Below, piece after piece: positions 32,269 through 43,165 of a stretch of 64,000 nucleotides of DNA. Source of the DNA: Heligmosomoides polygyrus polygyrus (taxonomy: Eukaryota; Nematoda; Chromadorea; Rhabditida; Heligmosomidae); contig OX377203.1 in assembly GCA_947396885.1 (NCBI GenBank), positions 28,089,253 through 28,153,252 on the forward strand, read 5' to 3'. Under the pieces are notes generated by a model. That model had not been told where the DNA came from. It was given only the letters and a program-made list of their open reading frames with translations, and searched no databases. How positions within the stretch are numbered: the stretch's first letter is position 1; every line of letters begins with the position of its first letter. The translations under genes were made by a program, and so were the position numbers.

Positions 32269-35052
32269 TCAAGAAACATCGTATCTCAGCAATGATTTGC
32301 TCACAGTCAGCTTGAATTGCTCAGGAGATAAGACCTTTGAAATATTTTTCGTGACCCTGAGGTATGCGCTACCAGCTCTATATGTGAACGAGTTGGCATA
32401 TACTCTGGATTTTGGTCGGGGCAATGTGAGTTTTAGCATAGCACCCCTAGTGCGCGAGTTTGCCAAACTAAATAACTGCCTCATGTTAATGCCCTTATTG
32501 GTACATCTGTGATGCAGCAGCTTGTGAGCAGTGCAAACATCCAACAGCTTACGACGAGATGCTAGTGACGGTAGACCCAGAAGTCTATTTCTGTCTACTG
32601 CGCTCGGAATTCTGTGGTACGAGAAAGCACCGGTACGCGCCAAAAGTTTACGTGTGAAACTATTTTGAACTCTCTCTACGCAATATATCTCTTTTTTCTA
32701 AGTGATGAAAACACTGTGACACTAGATTCAACAATAGGCCTGACATAAGACTTATAAGCTCGAAGGAGAATTGTTTCATTATTACTGCAAAGGCCCTTAA
32801 ATATATGATAGGTACGCATAATTGCCTGTCTACATCGAACTCTGACATGTTCAGAAAAATCAAGGTTACTGTTATAATGAAATCCCAGATCTTTGACGGA
32901 ATCACTCGGAAAAACTCTGACAATATCGACATCGTATGAGGTGGATCGAGTTGGAGACCCGGCTCTAAGCTGCATAAAAAGTCTTTTGGGGTGACAGAGG
33001 CAGTTGCCATTCTTCAGTCCACTTCACTAATGAATTAATTGCAGTTTGCAACCTAGCAGTGTCATTTGGATTAGAAAATATATTGTATATTTTCAGATCA
33101 TCCGCGTACATTTTTATTGAGACGCCAAAATTTTGAACAACTTCAGCTAAATCGGATACATATATATTGAACAGAATTGGAGACAGAACGCCTCCTTGTG
33201 GTACACCGCTTGCGACAGACTTTATCACGGATAATGCATGCCCTAACTTGACTTGGAAAGTCCTGCCAGATAGAAATTCTGCAATCTATTTTAAGAGTAG
33301 AGGATGAAACTGCAATCTTTCCAGCTTGAAAAGCAACTTTTTGTGAGACACCCGGTCAAACGCCTTTGAGAAATCGAAATATAAAATGTCGCAACTGCGT
33401 TTGTTGTCGAGTGCGAAAGACCAGTCATCAATACATTCAAGCAAGTTTGTTTCTACAGAGCGGCCAGGAACAAATCCATGTTGATTCTCGGATATGATTC
33501 CACGCGCAAAGATATACCTAACTATGTGTTCCTTCACTACTTTTTCAAATAGTCTACACAAAATAGAGGTGATACTTACAGGGCGATAATTGTCAGGGTT
33601 ATAGCATGGTTCCTCTTTCAAAATTGGTGTTACGAAAGAGTGCTTCCAACGAAGAGGCACTTCGCTGAACATCATAGATTGATTGAAGAGGTAAGCGAGA
33701 GGCTCACATATCACGCGAGCAATTTTTTGAAAGAAGAAAAGTGGTATAAGATCAGGCGTAACCGATGTTGACTTTGGCCACTTCATTATCAGATCATAAA
33801 GCCGCTTTGCGTCAAACCACGGAAAATCACCCATAGGCTCTATTTCAGGCGAAAAGCTACACGGTATCTGTACATTATCGTTTTCATAAACTCTTGCAAA
33901 TGTATTTGCCAACAGGTTCGCTTTATCTTTAGCTTCCGTAGCAATAATTCCCTCATGTTTGAGACATCCTACTTGATTTGGACCCCTAATTTTACTGTTT
34001 AAATATTTATAAAAGCTTTGCTTGCTACGACATTCAACTACCTTTTTCTCTAGATGGGCGTTGTAGCGCTTCAGTTTCTTTATGAATTTTTCGGAAAATA
34101 CCTTGTATTCAGTCCACTCATTGCAACGTCTGGCCTCTTGAAACAAGCAGTCTCTGTGAGTCAGCATATTGCGTAGGTATTGAGGAAGATGTGTAGACTT
34201 GAAAGACGTTACCATAACTCACGGAACATATTTCTTTATAGCCTCCTGAAGTATTGCTAGAAGAAGCTCATATTTTTCATTAACATTTGTTTTTGACTCA
34301 AACAGGTCTATCCAGCGGATTTGGGCGAGACATTCGTTAACTTCATCAAAGTTACATCTAGAGTATAATCTACGAAAGACAGGTATGCTACGTATTTGAC
34401 AAGATGCAATGTCAAAGGAAATACTACAGTGATCACTTGATCCTACTGGGCTCGAAACTTTCAGGTTTTGAATAAGTGAGAGACTACTAGAAAGAACAAG
34501 GTCAAGAACGTTAAATCCCCTTGTCGGTTCTGACACGTGCTGGAAAAGGTTATGACAGTACACTAATTCTTCTAAGCATGTCAGATTCAACGCAGATAAA
34601 GAACTATTTTGATCGAAATTTGGTATGTTAAAATCCCCTATAATAACGGTTTGCAGCTCACAAGCAATTAGGTCACTTAAGACTTTACTGAGTTGAACCG
34701 TTGCATTGGTTGTACAGGATGGTGCTCTATACAAAACTGTGGTTCTGAAGCTGAATTCCTCATAAATAATGTCAGCGCAGAGTATTTCATACGAGGTGTC
34801 CACTGATTCTTTCAATACTAAAGAGCTTGGAAGTCTACGGTTTACTAGTAACATCACGCCTCCCCCCATTTTACGAGGTCTGTCGCATCTATGAATCTCG
34901 TAGTCAAAGACCATATTACCTAAAAAAGCGGGAATACTGTGGCTAGGTTTTAGCCACGTTTCAGAAAAAGCGTAGATGTCATAATTGTTGGAAAGAAAAG
35001 AATAATCCGAGTTTCTTGAAAGGGATCTTACATTCGCATAAAAACACTTCAA
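32269..35052 (-). pseudogene. LINE ORF2: APE endonuclease and reverse transcriptase, broken
   Basis: The endonuclease (34219-35052) shows YANVRSLSRNSDY, FSETWLKPS, IIGDFNIP and SSDHCSISFD, the apurinic-type catalytic motifs. A TGA at 34219-34221 separates it from the RT in the same frame. The RT has NYRPVSITSILCRLFEKVV, YFDFSKAFDRVSH, SGVPQGGVLSPILFNIYVSD and YADDLKIYN, with the catalytic Asp residues intact. A TAG at 33286-33288 is the second in-frame stop. Frameshifts follow near 32970 and 32650, and the C-terminal domain is at 32269-32643. It would nick the target DNA and reverse-transcribe LINE RNA onto it. Confidence 0.85.
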
Positions 35053-35840
35053 AACTCTCGAGCAATACCGACTCTCCAGTTTCCCTGTGCATCGGATGAA
35101 GGCTTAACCACTTGCGTCGAAGGTGAACTAGTGCCATGCAGGGCAGGGCCAGGACCCGGAGGAGAGTCGCAGTTTTCAACACCTGTATGGGTGCCATCAC
35201 GCTCCGCACGCCGCCGCTTCAACTCCTCTGGTGGCAGCGATTCCTGAAGGAATACGCGGAACTCGGAGTAAAAACGGAGGCGGCGCGAACGATTAACTGC
35301 AAGACGTTGGAGAGCCCTAGCCCGTAATACAACCTTCAGTGGTCTATTATGGCTCGGCACATTCCTTTTCCCTAGGCGATACACGGTGACTGGGTTACAT
35401 TCAACATTCAGAAAATCTAGGACGTTACAAACAGCTACGAAATCATGAGTCCCTCTATCCCTGCTTTTAGGCGAATCGAGCTCAGGTATCCCGAATATCA
35501 CCACAGAGCGCTGCCTTTCCAGTTCTTCTGCTGTTACTGCCGCCTGCAAACCTGGAACGAACTCTGATAGTGAAGGAATGTTAACAGCTGGTGATGCCAC
35601 ATCCTGAGAGTGAACATGAGAGGGGATTTTGCTGCGTAATAGTTCTAATTCCCTCTTAAGTTCCTCATTCTGAACACGATAGCAACTTAGCTCATTCGTG
35701 ATCGCCTCGATGACTTTCTTTATGCAAGCCGGAACTCTGCTCGATTTCGTTATGGCGTTGACTTGATCCATTAAAGCTTGCGATAGCCTCGATTCGTTTG
35801 CCGTGGAACTGCTCATTGAATCAGCACCTCTTGCAGCCAT
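35049..35840 (-). CDS. LINE ORF1 protein
   Basis: A 263-codon intact frame starting at ATG (35838-35840). The N-terminal part is Ser-rich. A helical, coiled-coil-like stretch (residues about 50-75) has QNEELKRELELLRSKIP. Then comes ERQRSVVIFGIPELDSPKSR, typical of the start of an RNA-recognition-like domain, and a VYRLGKRN segment with basic C-terminal sequence. Such proteins bind LINE RNA. The stop TGA (35049-35051) overlaps the first possible codon of ORF2, suggesting coupled translation. The related but broken ORF1 at 44123-44920 shares the same motifs. Confidence 0.8.
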   Translation of the reverse strand: MAARGADSMSSSTANESRLSQALMDQVNAITKSSRVPACIKKVIEAITNELSCYRVQNEELKRELELLRSKIPSHVHSQDVASPAVNIPSLSEFVPGLQAAVTAEELERQRSVVIFGIPELDSPKSRDRGTHDFVAVCNVLDFLNVECNPVTVYRLGKRNVPSHNRPLKVVLRARALQRLAVNRSRRLRFYSEFRVFLQESLPPEELKRRRAERDGTHTGVENCDSPPGPGPALHGTSSPSTQVVKPSSDAQGNWRVGIAREF

Positions 35841-36039
35841 AGCGAATGATACTCAATAATAGATCAGCGTAGAAATCGAAATAAACCGGGAGCTCTGACG
35901 GGCAAAGGAGACGACGAAATATTAGCAGTTCTTCGTCGGTATCGGACTTAGACGTAGAAAAGGTAGCCTCTAGAGCAGAGGAAACTGGGTGCAGAGTAGT
36001 CCGGTGGTAGGAAATTGACGGGAGATCCTCGAGGAGTAA

Positions 36040-36252
36040 CCGAGTCAGCAGAGCAGGACGAAACAGCGACCGCCTGCCTCACAACCGCACCTCTTTGCTT
36101 CATTCATCCTTCTCGGAATGCTGCAAAGGGCGGAATGATGTATATCGTCTTTCGATTTGCAGTCTGCGAAGACGGTGTTCTTCGCTTTGACACAGTAGAA
36201 GCATTCCTTGTTCGCATAAGCGCAGTAGCCCCTCGTTCGCAATGCTCCGTGC
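36040..36252 (-). pseudogene. Gag-like cysteine-rich fragment
   Basis: The minus strand reads RGYCAYANKECFYCVKAKNT followed by a DDIHHSALC segment. This matches the cysteine-rich motif at 30784-31101. The fragment appears continuous with the coiled-coil Gag-like piece at 37972-38700 once the tRNA-headed insertion (36270-37954) is taken out. On its other side it is cut by the CR1-like LINE. Confidence 0.55.
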
Positions 36253-36270
36253 AGCGAGGATATTGTCCGA

Positions 36271-36343
36271 GCCGAGTTAGCCCAGTGGTTAGTAGTGTAG
36301 TTTCATGCACAAACGGTCACAGGTTCGACTCCCGGCTCCGGCA
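36271..36343 (+). promoter_or_regulatory. tRNA-like head with A and B boxes
   Basis: Seventy-three bases laid out as a tRNA: acceptor strands GCCGAGT and CTCCGGC pair at the first four positions, TAGCCCAGTGG matches an A box, GTTT-CATGCAC-AAAC forms a plausible anticodon arm, and GGTTCGACTCC is a near-perfect B box. The anticodon loop lacks the usual U33, and D and T stems have mismatches, so it is not a working tRNA. It probably acts, or acted, as an internal RNA polymerase III promoter. Confidence 0.7.
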
Positions 36344-36491
36344 CGCCATGCCCTGCAAGAATTGCAAAAATAGCAACGGTTCCAGCGTCAGGCCCAGGTT
36401 GACAGGCCGGCTGATGGAGAAACCTCGTCACAAAACCATGATCACAAGTCGCAATAGAATCAGTGTAAAGGCTATGACGCCACCTGAAAGT

Positions 36492-37914
36492 GGCGCACAG
36501 AACCCCCGCCCGAGATCGGAGAAGGGGTCAAGCTGTACTACAACGGAGAGGACACCAAGAGGAACGGGGTAGGGATAGCTGTCGCGGAGTCCCTCAAGGA
36601 TTCAGTAGCGGCTGTCCAAAGAATAAACGACCGCATCATGTCACTGCGGCTGGACACGAATGAGGGTTACTGGACCATCATGTCTGTCTACGCTCCGCAG
36701 ACCGGATGCTCCGAGCACGACAAGGATGACTTCTACCTCTCGCTCGAGGAAGCCATAAGGTCCGTACCTGAAGGCGACTTCCTCTCCATAGCAAAGGACA
36801 TGAACGGGCATGTGGAGAGTGGCAGAAGAGGAGTGGAAAGGGTTCATGGAGGTAAAGGGATCGGAGAAGGCCTACGACAGGCTAGCTCGGGCCGTAATCT
36901 GGAATGCTCTTCGAGGGAGGGGTGTCCCGGAACGTCTGATCACGGTCATAAGGGACATGTACGAGGGCTCGAAAGCGGCGATACGAACTCCAAACGGGGT
37001 GACAAGGAAAGTGGACATCACAGTGGGGGTACACCAAGGGTCGGCTCCGAGCCCATCCCTCTTCCTGCTGACGCTTGACCCTATAGTGGACCACCTTGAG
37101 GAAGGCCCTCTCAGAACGATCCTCTACGCGGACGACATCGCCCTAGTAGCCGACAACCAGGAGGAGCTAGAGGAGAAGGTGCAACTGTGGCAGAGAGCCC
37201 TCGCAGACAACGGCCTACGGCTGAACGTGAAGAAGATGAAGTTCATCAGCTCTGAGCAGTGCGCTGGATCGATCCTAGACTGCCAAGGGAAAACGATCGA
37301 GAAGGTAGAAGAATTCCGCTACCTCGGAAGTGACCTATCCGAGGAAGGAAGTGTGAACCAGGCGGTCAGAGGACGGATAAACGCAGCCTGGCTCAAGTGG
37401 AGGGAATCCACAGGAATCCTCTGCGACCGTAGATGCTCCAGGACGCTCAAAGGCAAGCTCTATAGAACAGTTGTGAGACGTGCCCTCCTCTACGGCCGTG
37501 AGTGCTGGGCCCTGGGTAAGGCGCAGGAGCGGCAACTGCACGCGGCGGAGATGAGGATGCTGAGGTGGGCATGTGGATGGACCCGTCGGGAGCGAAACGG
37601 GATGTTAGGGCAGTGAGGGTGCGAAACGAGGATGTTAGGGCAGTGATGAAGACAGCCCCGATCCAGCTGAAGATGAGAGAGCAGCGCCTGAGGTGGTATG
37701 GACACGTTCTCAGAAGACCAGAGGATCACCCCACAATGTTGGCCCTAGATTTTGAGGCACCCGGAAAGCGTCCGAGAGGAGCCCCAAGGAAAAGATGGAT
37801 GGACGTCATCAAGAGAGATCTCGCCGAAGTCGGCGCCACGGCAGGTGACGCCCTTGATAGGATGAGGTGGCGACAGATCACAAGAACAACGGACCCTGCG
37901 ACTGTGCGGGACTA
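36492..37914 (+). pseudogene. RTE endonuclease-reverse transcriptase, deleted
   Basis: The endonuclease middle reads VKLYYNGEDTKRNGVGIAVA and GYWTIMSVYAPQTGCSEHDK. The coding then jumps, in another frame near 36830, into the RT palm with SEKAYDRLARAVIWNALR, VGVHQGSAPSPSLFLLTLD and ILYADDIALVAD (YADD intact). The C-terminal region has RLRWYGHVLRRPEDH and ends at TVRD with a stop near 37912. The endonuclease start, its catalytic end and the RT fingers are missing, and a frame change lies near 37600. It cannot encode a working enzyme. Confidence 0.85.
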
Positions 37915-37971
37915 AACGCTCAGGAGAAGAAGAAGAAGAAGAAGAAGAAGAAGAAGCGAGGACATTGTCCG

Positions 37972-38700
37972 CGCTTCCTAACAATTCGATGGCGTTCATC
38001 GCCATCCGTAACCACAGGGCAGGAATCCGAATAGTGGCAACTGGCTTGCCTGCACAACAGGCACTCCATCGTTGAGCAAATGCGACTGCCATTCGCGCTT
38101 CCTTTCTGGGATGGATCTCAAGCCTTTTCCTATGGCTCTCGCCCTCTCCTCGAACTGCTTGAGTCGCTGTCGAAGAAGCGCTCTTATCTGCTGACGTCGT
38201 TGTTCTTCTTGGCGGGAGTTCTCCGATCTCAACTCGAAATCCTTCGACTCGTCCACGTCCTGTCCTTGGATATTCACCTCTTCTGTGATCAGCTCCCCAT
38301 ATGCTTGATCGTCTGCGAGGGATTCCCAGATCTCATTTCATTCCTTCTCTCGTGCTTCCTTCTCTTTCTCGAGACAGTAGACTTGGTTTTCGAGCTCCTT
38401 TATTTTTTGCTTCGCCTGCACTTCCTTCTTTTTGTTCAGACGTTCTAGCCGGCTGTGGAGCTCGTTTACTCGTTCTTCCAGCTGCTTCGTTAGCGCTTCC
38501 TTGTCATCTACATGTTCCCTCGGCACTTTCAGCTGTTGTGCCAGCGTCCCGTAGGGACATCTTGCTTCTGTCGATGGGTCTCGTTTCATTACTGCCTCTT
38601 CCGTAGGTTTGAGAAAACTTCCCATCTGGTCGAGGGCCACCAACAGCACGTCGTTGCTGCCTTGATGCACCGCTCTTGTTCTGACGCCAATCACAGATCA
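37972..38700 (-). pseudogene. Gag-like coiled-coil fragment
   Basis: Two minus-strand frames (38338-38694 and 37996-38277) encode a highly charged helical protein: EALTKQLEERVNELHSRLER then LNKKKEVQAKQKIKELENQV, and later QRRQQIRALLRQRLKQFEER. Towards 37990-38060 the sequence becomes cysteine-rich. Coiled coil followed by Cys motifs suits a Gag from an LTR element, but other coiled-coil proteins could look the same. A frame change separates the two parts. A GGTGGCGCAAGTTC stretch just upstream could be a primer-binding site, unproven. Confidence 0.5.
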
Positions 38701-38752
38701 GAACTTGCGCCACCTGTCGTTCAAGTTGAACTTGTCCTGTTAATAAGTGTCC

Positions 38753-39437
38753 TCCGGCGGGCGCGAGTGCCAGCAAGGCCGATCCTTTTTAACACTTTAT
38801 TTCGCCCCTTTGAGCCCTTCGCGTGACCAAGAGCGTAACCTATCGGTAATCGATCGAGGGAGCACGCCAACGATGACGGCACGGCCGCTTCCTTTGCGTC
38901 GCTCGTGGTCAATTAACGTGATCCATCGATAATCGTTAAGGTACCGAGCTGTCGTGGCGGGAAGCGAGTGTCGAAGGAGGGAGCGCGCTCAGTTGCCAGC
39001 GGTTCGACGACGGTGCGGCGGTTTCGTTTTTCTGTTTTTTCGTCTCATTACATTGTTCATCTTCTCGTGCCTCTTGGTTGGGAATCATGTTAAGTAGCGC
39101 ACGTCTCTCGGTCGGGAGTCACGTTAGGAAGCGCGGGAGGTACAAACTTCAAAATCACATTTATCCGTCTAAGGATAGCAAGTCACAGAGAGGTAAAGGC
39201 ATTGGGGGAAGCAAGTTCCAATCATGTGGGAGTCTCGTCGGGTTAGTGGTCGCTCGTCGCAACAGGGACTCTTCACGAGTGAAGTCAGGACGTAGTTATC
39301 CTTTAGGGCACCCCTAACTAATATAATTGGAATGATGTATCATAGTTCTTGTTGGTATTAGTCGTATCGTTATCGCGTTGCTTTAATTTGCTAATAAATG
39401 TTTATTTACCTAAGTTTGAGGTGTTTCGACGTGCGGT
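38753..39437 (+). repeat. LTR-B repeat, copy 3 (opposite orientation)
   Basis: Begins TGTCCTCCGGCGGGCGCGAG, contains CATCTTCTCGTGCCTCTTGG, CACATTTATCCGTCTAAGG and GCTAATAAATGTTTATTTAC, and ends near GTTTCGACGTGCGG. It is the reverse complement of the copy at 31160-31985 over nearly its whole length. It faces away from the Gag-like fragment next to it, so it cannot be the 5' LTR of that fragment. Confidence 0.6.
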
Positions 39438-39440
39438 TTT

Positions 39441-39777
39441 TGCGCTACTATTCCCAACGAAGAGGCACGAGAAGATGAACAATGTAATAAGATGAATAAA
39501 CAGCAAGACGAAACCGCCGCACCGTCGTCGAACTGCTGGCAACTGGGCGCACTCCCTCCATCGACACTCGTTTCCCGCCACGACAGCACGGTACCTTAAC
39601 GATTATCGATGGGTCACGCTAGCTGTCAACACGTGCGCCTCAAAGGAAACGGCTCTGCCGTCGGGACGCTCCCCAACCGATTTATCAATAGATCACGCCC
39701 TAGGTCAAGAGGAAAGGAGTCAAAAAGGCAAATTAAGGATTCGAAAAAGGACGGCTTTGCCGACATTCCTCATCACT
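39441..39777 (-). repeat. LTR-B repeat, partial copy 4
   Basis: Minus-strand copy of the 5' half of LTR-B, from TGTCGGCAAAGCCG at 39777 to the TCGTGCCTCTTCGTTGGGAA block at 39441. It directly abuts copy 3 in inverted orientation, so the junction has the form of a fold-back. Confidence 0.55.
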
Positions 39778-39809
39778 TTCGTATACACTATGCTTATGCT
39801 CTCGCAAAA

Positions 39810-40000
39810 ATTTCGAATATTCGAATGGTTTCGAATATAGAAAATTTTCCAGCATTCGAAATCGAATATATTCGAAAAATATGATTTTTCTGAATATTCG
39901 AATTCGAACACATTCGAAAAACGCGATTTTCTGGATATTCGAATTCGAATGCATTCGAAAAACGCGATTTTTTGAATATTCGAATTCGAATGAAAAGTCA
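39810..40000. repeat. ATTCGAA-rich tandem array
   Basis: Three units of roughly 42 bases, each with ATATTCGAATTCGAA, then CATTCGAAAAACGCGATTTT. The motif is self-complementary (TTCGAA). It resembles the subterminal arrays of the hAT-like elements in this window, but I found no matching second end. Confidence 0.6.
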
Positions 40001-40515
40001 GGCTCTATGATAGACAGGATAGACGACAACCTGGAAGAAAAGGTGGCAGCAATACATAACGGATTCCTTCCTAGTTAAGCACGAGGTTTTTATCAACGAG
40101 CCTCTTATAAACCCCCTTATGTTCGTAAAAATAAGGTGGAGAACTTACACATAGTGGAATCAAAGGCCTTATGGAAGCATACAATTTCCTTGTTTACTGG
40201 AATGCGAATTTTTCTTAAAGAAGTGCTCGTGTGTTGTAAAGTGCTGCTCATGAAGAACAAAGAAAGGGCTACCAGTCGCTTGAAGAGGGCACAATCTGCT
40301 TGAGCCACTGTAAACTTCTATGTCATTTCAAGGGATCATTTTTGGAATTGGTGGCTGACCCTACTGTTTAGGAACTTTCGTGAAAGAATGCTTTCGGTAA
40401 GCAGTAGCTAATGACGGACTGACGACAAAGTGTTACACATAAATCTGTAGCAGATCTGCCCTGCTCGGACGAGGAGGACAGGCAGATCAAGAAGATCGAG
40501 CTAAGCATCCTGAAG

Positions 40516-41523
40516 ATGGCTATCAGGAACAAGCAGGACCATGTTTACAGCTTGTTGAACAACTGCAGTTCAAAAGAGATGTTTTGCGAACGATTTCTGC
40601 CTGCCGCTCTTTGGAAGAGAATTGTGGGTGAGTCAAAAGGAGTTTGTGATCTTATTCGTTCTAGAATTAAACTAAAGTTACAGCGGAAGTTTCGGGAGTT
40701 AGTGGGTGGAATGAGCAATTGTGGACAAGGCAACTCTTCTACCCACAACACCGCCATTTCTCTCCTCGGTCATGGGGAACACACGGGTGGGGAGCAATAC
40801 TCTAGGGTCACTGTCTTAGGCGACGTCCGTCTGTCGCGCGAGGCACTTGCCGCACTGGAAATGGGCCCCATTTTCGCTCCTAGTCGATGCCTGTCGCATG
40901 GCGCAGCGCGCAAGTTTGTCGGCAGCCTGCAAAGGTTGCGGGATCAATTGCGTTGCAAGGCGAAAATCGATGCGCAAAGCAATCAGCTGGGTACCGCAAA
41001 CATCGCGGCGATTCCGCCCCCGCCTTTTCCCAGTTCGTTTCTCTGTGCGCAGGAGCCCAACTGGGCGATTGATAAGAAATTCCGTGTACTGGCTACATCG
41101 CTGTTCACGGTGTTGCAGAGAAACATGGCTAGGCGGACACCGCTAAATTTAACCGCTGACCAGCGCAGGGGTTTGAGGGAAGTCAGAGACCTAACGGCGT
41201 CGGGGGCTATTAAGGTGGGCGTTAGTGATAAAGGAGGAGAGTTTGTGGTTCTGCCACAACAGCTCGATAAGAGCATCACAAGACAACACCTCCAGGACAC
41301 TAGTGTCTACAGTCAATCCACCTATGAGGAGTTCTCCAAGCAGTTCCGCTCCCTTAACCGGAAGTGGACTGAGATCGCAAAATCAGCGAATCTCCCGAAA
41401 AGCCTTATAACGCGCCTTAGGTGTGACCATCCAGTCTGCTGTACGTCCTTATCAAAACCCACAAAACGCCAACGGGAGGTGACCTCTGCGACCACACACA
41501 ATATAAGGTTAGGTCTATCATAA
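40516..41523 (+). pseudogene. Penelope-like polyprotein, N-terminal part
   Basis: An open stretch of 335 codons, and the frame stays open further upstream to about 40440. It includes RDQLRCKAKIDAQSNQL and LTADQRRGLREVRDLTASGA followed by VGVSDKGGEFVVLPQ, the segment that precedes the RT palm in Penelope-like proteins. The final codons change frame near 41440; in another frame the sequence goes on to a KTHKTPTGG segment (the KTH-type motif before the RT core). It is therefore one half of a broken gene. Confidence 0.75.
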
Positions 41524-41567
41524 GCAGCATTGGTCGTCCGGCAGATCGTATTTCCTGACTGCTAAAC

Positions 41568-42107
41568 TTGGTTCTCACGCAGCTTCTAAAGTTCGTACCT
41601 GCTCACCTTCCTAACACCGCTGCTTTTCGGGTAAACTTCGAAACAGTCCCGGAAGGTAGATCTGTGATGGAGTCATTTGATGTCACGTCACTGTACACCA
41701 ATGTCTCCAATGACAATGCTATGCAGGCTGTCCATGAAATTATCGTGGAACATCAGGACCAGATTGTACTTTTTGGACTAAGTGTGACTCAGGTAATGAC
41801 ACTTATAAATGAGTGTCTTAAGTGTAACATCTTCAAGCGGTCCAATGAGTACTACAGGCAGGTCAGAGGGTTGGAAATGGGTCAGCGTCTGCCTCCTGTG
41901 TTAGCCATAGCTTTTATGTCTAAAATAGAGAGACCTGTTCTGGAACGCAGACCCCTGTTGTATTGTCGGTATATTGATGATTGCTTTATCGCATGTCCCA
42001 CGCAAACCGAAATGGACACCTGTTTCGATTTGCTCAATCATCAAGCGGAGAACAATATGCACAAGGGAAAAGCCGACAAACCACTGGCTGCTGTTCCTGA
42101 ACGCTGA
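41568..42107 (+). pseudogene. Penelope-like reverse transcriptase core
   Basis: The frame carries MESFDVTSLYTNVSNDNAMQ (first catalytic Asp), a GLEMGQRLPPVLAIAFMSK block in place of the usual GxxMGSPxSPxxA, and LLYCRYIDDCFIACPTQ with the paired Asp of the active site. The order and spacing fit the RT of Penelope-like elements. It terminates at 42105 after a frame change near 42095; another frame continues with TFQTRRYRKPSKKN. Confidence 0.85.
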
Positions 42108-42429
42108 AATCCCTCTCTCCCAGAGCACCTTCCAAACTAGGCGGTATCGGAAACCTAGTAAGAAGAACATCATAGTGCACTTCCGTTCTGCACACCCTCG
42201 CACTACTAAAAGGGCCATTGTTCAGAACATGTTCCGCACAGCTGCACTAGTGTCTTCCGATGACGACTTGAAGTCTTCATCGATGAAAATGGCTTCTCGC
42301 ACTGCGCTGTCAAATGGGTATGTGCCCGACAACATGCCGAAGAGATGTCGTCGACCGTCAGCAGCTCGAACACGTAGCGCTCAAAAACGGAACAAGGTTC
42401 CTTTTTCAGTGCCTTTATAACGGATGCAC

Positions 42430-42965
42430 TCAGCGCCCAAATTCGGGAATGTGTTCGCAAGGCCGAGCTAGAAGACCTCGTAAGGGTCGTTGAGATACCC
42501 CCCGCCAACCTTAAGGCGCAGGTTGTTAGAAACCGCCTCTATGACAGCGCGTATACTACTCCCACCTGCATGGTCTGCTCGTACGGTAGGGAAGGCGACT
42601 GTAGAGTCTCGGGAACGGTGTAAACTTGCAGTCAATGCAACGAGGAGTACATCGGTGAGACGAACAGGCCTCTTTGGGTCAGAGTGAAGGAGCACGTGGA
42701 TGGACTGGACAAGTGCAAAGTCTCCACGCCTTTGGGGGAACACAGACTGCGAAGTCACAGTGGCGCAGTGGTTGGGATAGCGGTGACGATCCTTGCGCGT
42801 GAGTTCGATATCGCGGCGCGCAAAACCTTGGAGGCGTTGTGGATTGCGTTCAAGAATCCCGCGATCAATAGGAGAGAGGAACGCGTGGCCGTAACCCAGG
42901 AGCTCGCCCCATTTGCCGACCTCTGTGGGCTTGACCCTGGAGGGCGCCAGCCGGAGGGCCGCTGA
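42430..42965 (+). pseudogene. GIY-YIG endonuclease domain of Penelope-like element
   Basis: Frames in this stretch encode a linker with Cys residues (PTCMVCSYGREGDCRVSG), then NEEYIGETNRPLWVRVKEHV, the YIG half with its conserved Arg and Glu-His, and GEHRLRSHSGAVVG with the His-Ser-Gly block. KTLEALWIAFKNPAINRRE contains the Glu-Ala-x-x-Ile/Phe helix that closes the fold. The enzyme would nick target DNA for priming. A frame change near 42620 separates the GIY-side strand from the YIG side. Confidence 0.8.
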
Positions 42966-43165
42966 GGTGCTGACCCGAAGAGAGAGTTCATTCACCCAGT
43001 CGTTCTCCATCCGAAGGTGACCATCCAGCCTTTCGGCTGTTTCCATAAGGTCAGTGGGGTTGCCTTACTCCCAACTCGTTTCACTCCCTCATTAACTTTT
43101 GAGACTCCTGTAGCTTGAAATGATCTTTGGACGAGTAATTTCTCGAACTCTTTTTGACTTTTCCA

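Larger units (their letters stand above)
32087..35990 (-). mobile_element. CR1-like LINE, nearly full length
   Basis: The minus strand runs ORF1 (35049-35840), then an endonuclease, reverse transcriptase and C-terminal domain (35052 down to 32269), and ends in an ACTG-rich tail (AACTGACTGACTG at about 32087). The 5' end is approximate. The insertion lies within a Gag-like fragment (pieces at 36040-36252 and 37972-38700). Stops and frameshifts in ORF2 make it inactive. Confidence 0.85.
36270..37954 (+). mobile_element. tRNA-headed, internally deleted RTE element
   Basis: A 17-bp target duplication (AGCGAGGATATTGTCCG at 36253-36269, AGCGAGGACATTGTCCG at 37955-37971, one mismatch) brackets 1685 bp. 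One base inside the left edge a 73-base tRNA-like sequence begins. About 150 bases of unknown origin follow, then an RTE endonuclease fragment, then an RTE reverse transcriptase without its N-terminal half, and a GAAGAAGAAGAA tail. So it has the 5' architecture of a SINE with most of a LINE 3' end. Confidence 0.8.

Noticed and set aside
36271..36343. A functional tRNA gene
   Set aside because: The 73-base layout and A/B boxes are good, but acceptor positions 5 and 7, part of the T and D stems and U33 are wrong, and it is the head of a retroelement with a target duplication.
30025..39437. A single LTR retrotransposon with LTRs at 31160 and 38753
   Set aside because: The two repeats are in opposite orientation, so they cannot be the pair of one element.
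39810..40000. CRISPR-like array
   Set aside because: Units are contiguous without unique spacers, AT-rich and self-complementary; the DNA is eukaryotic.
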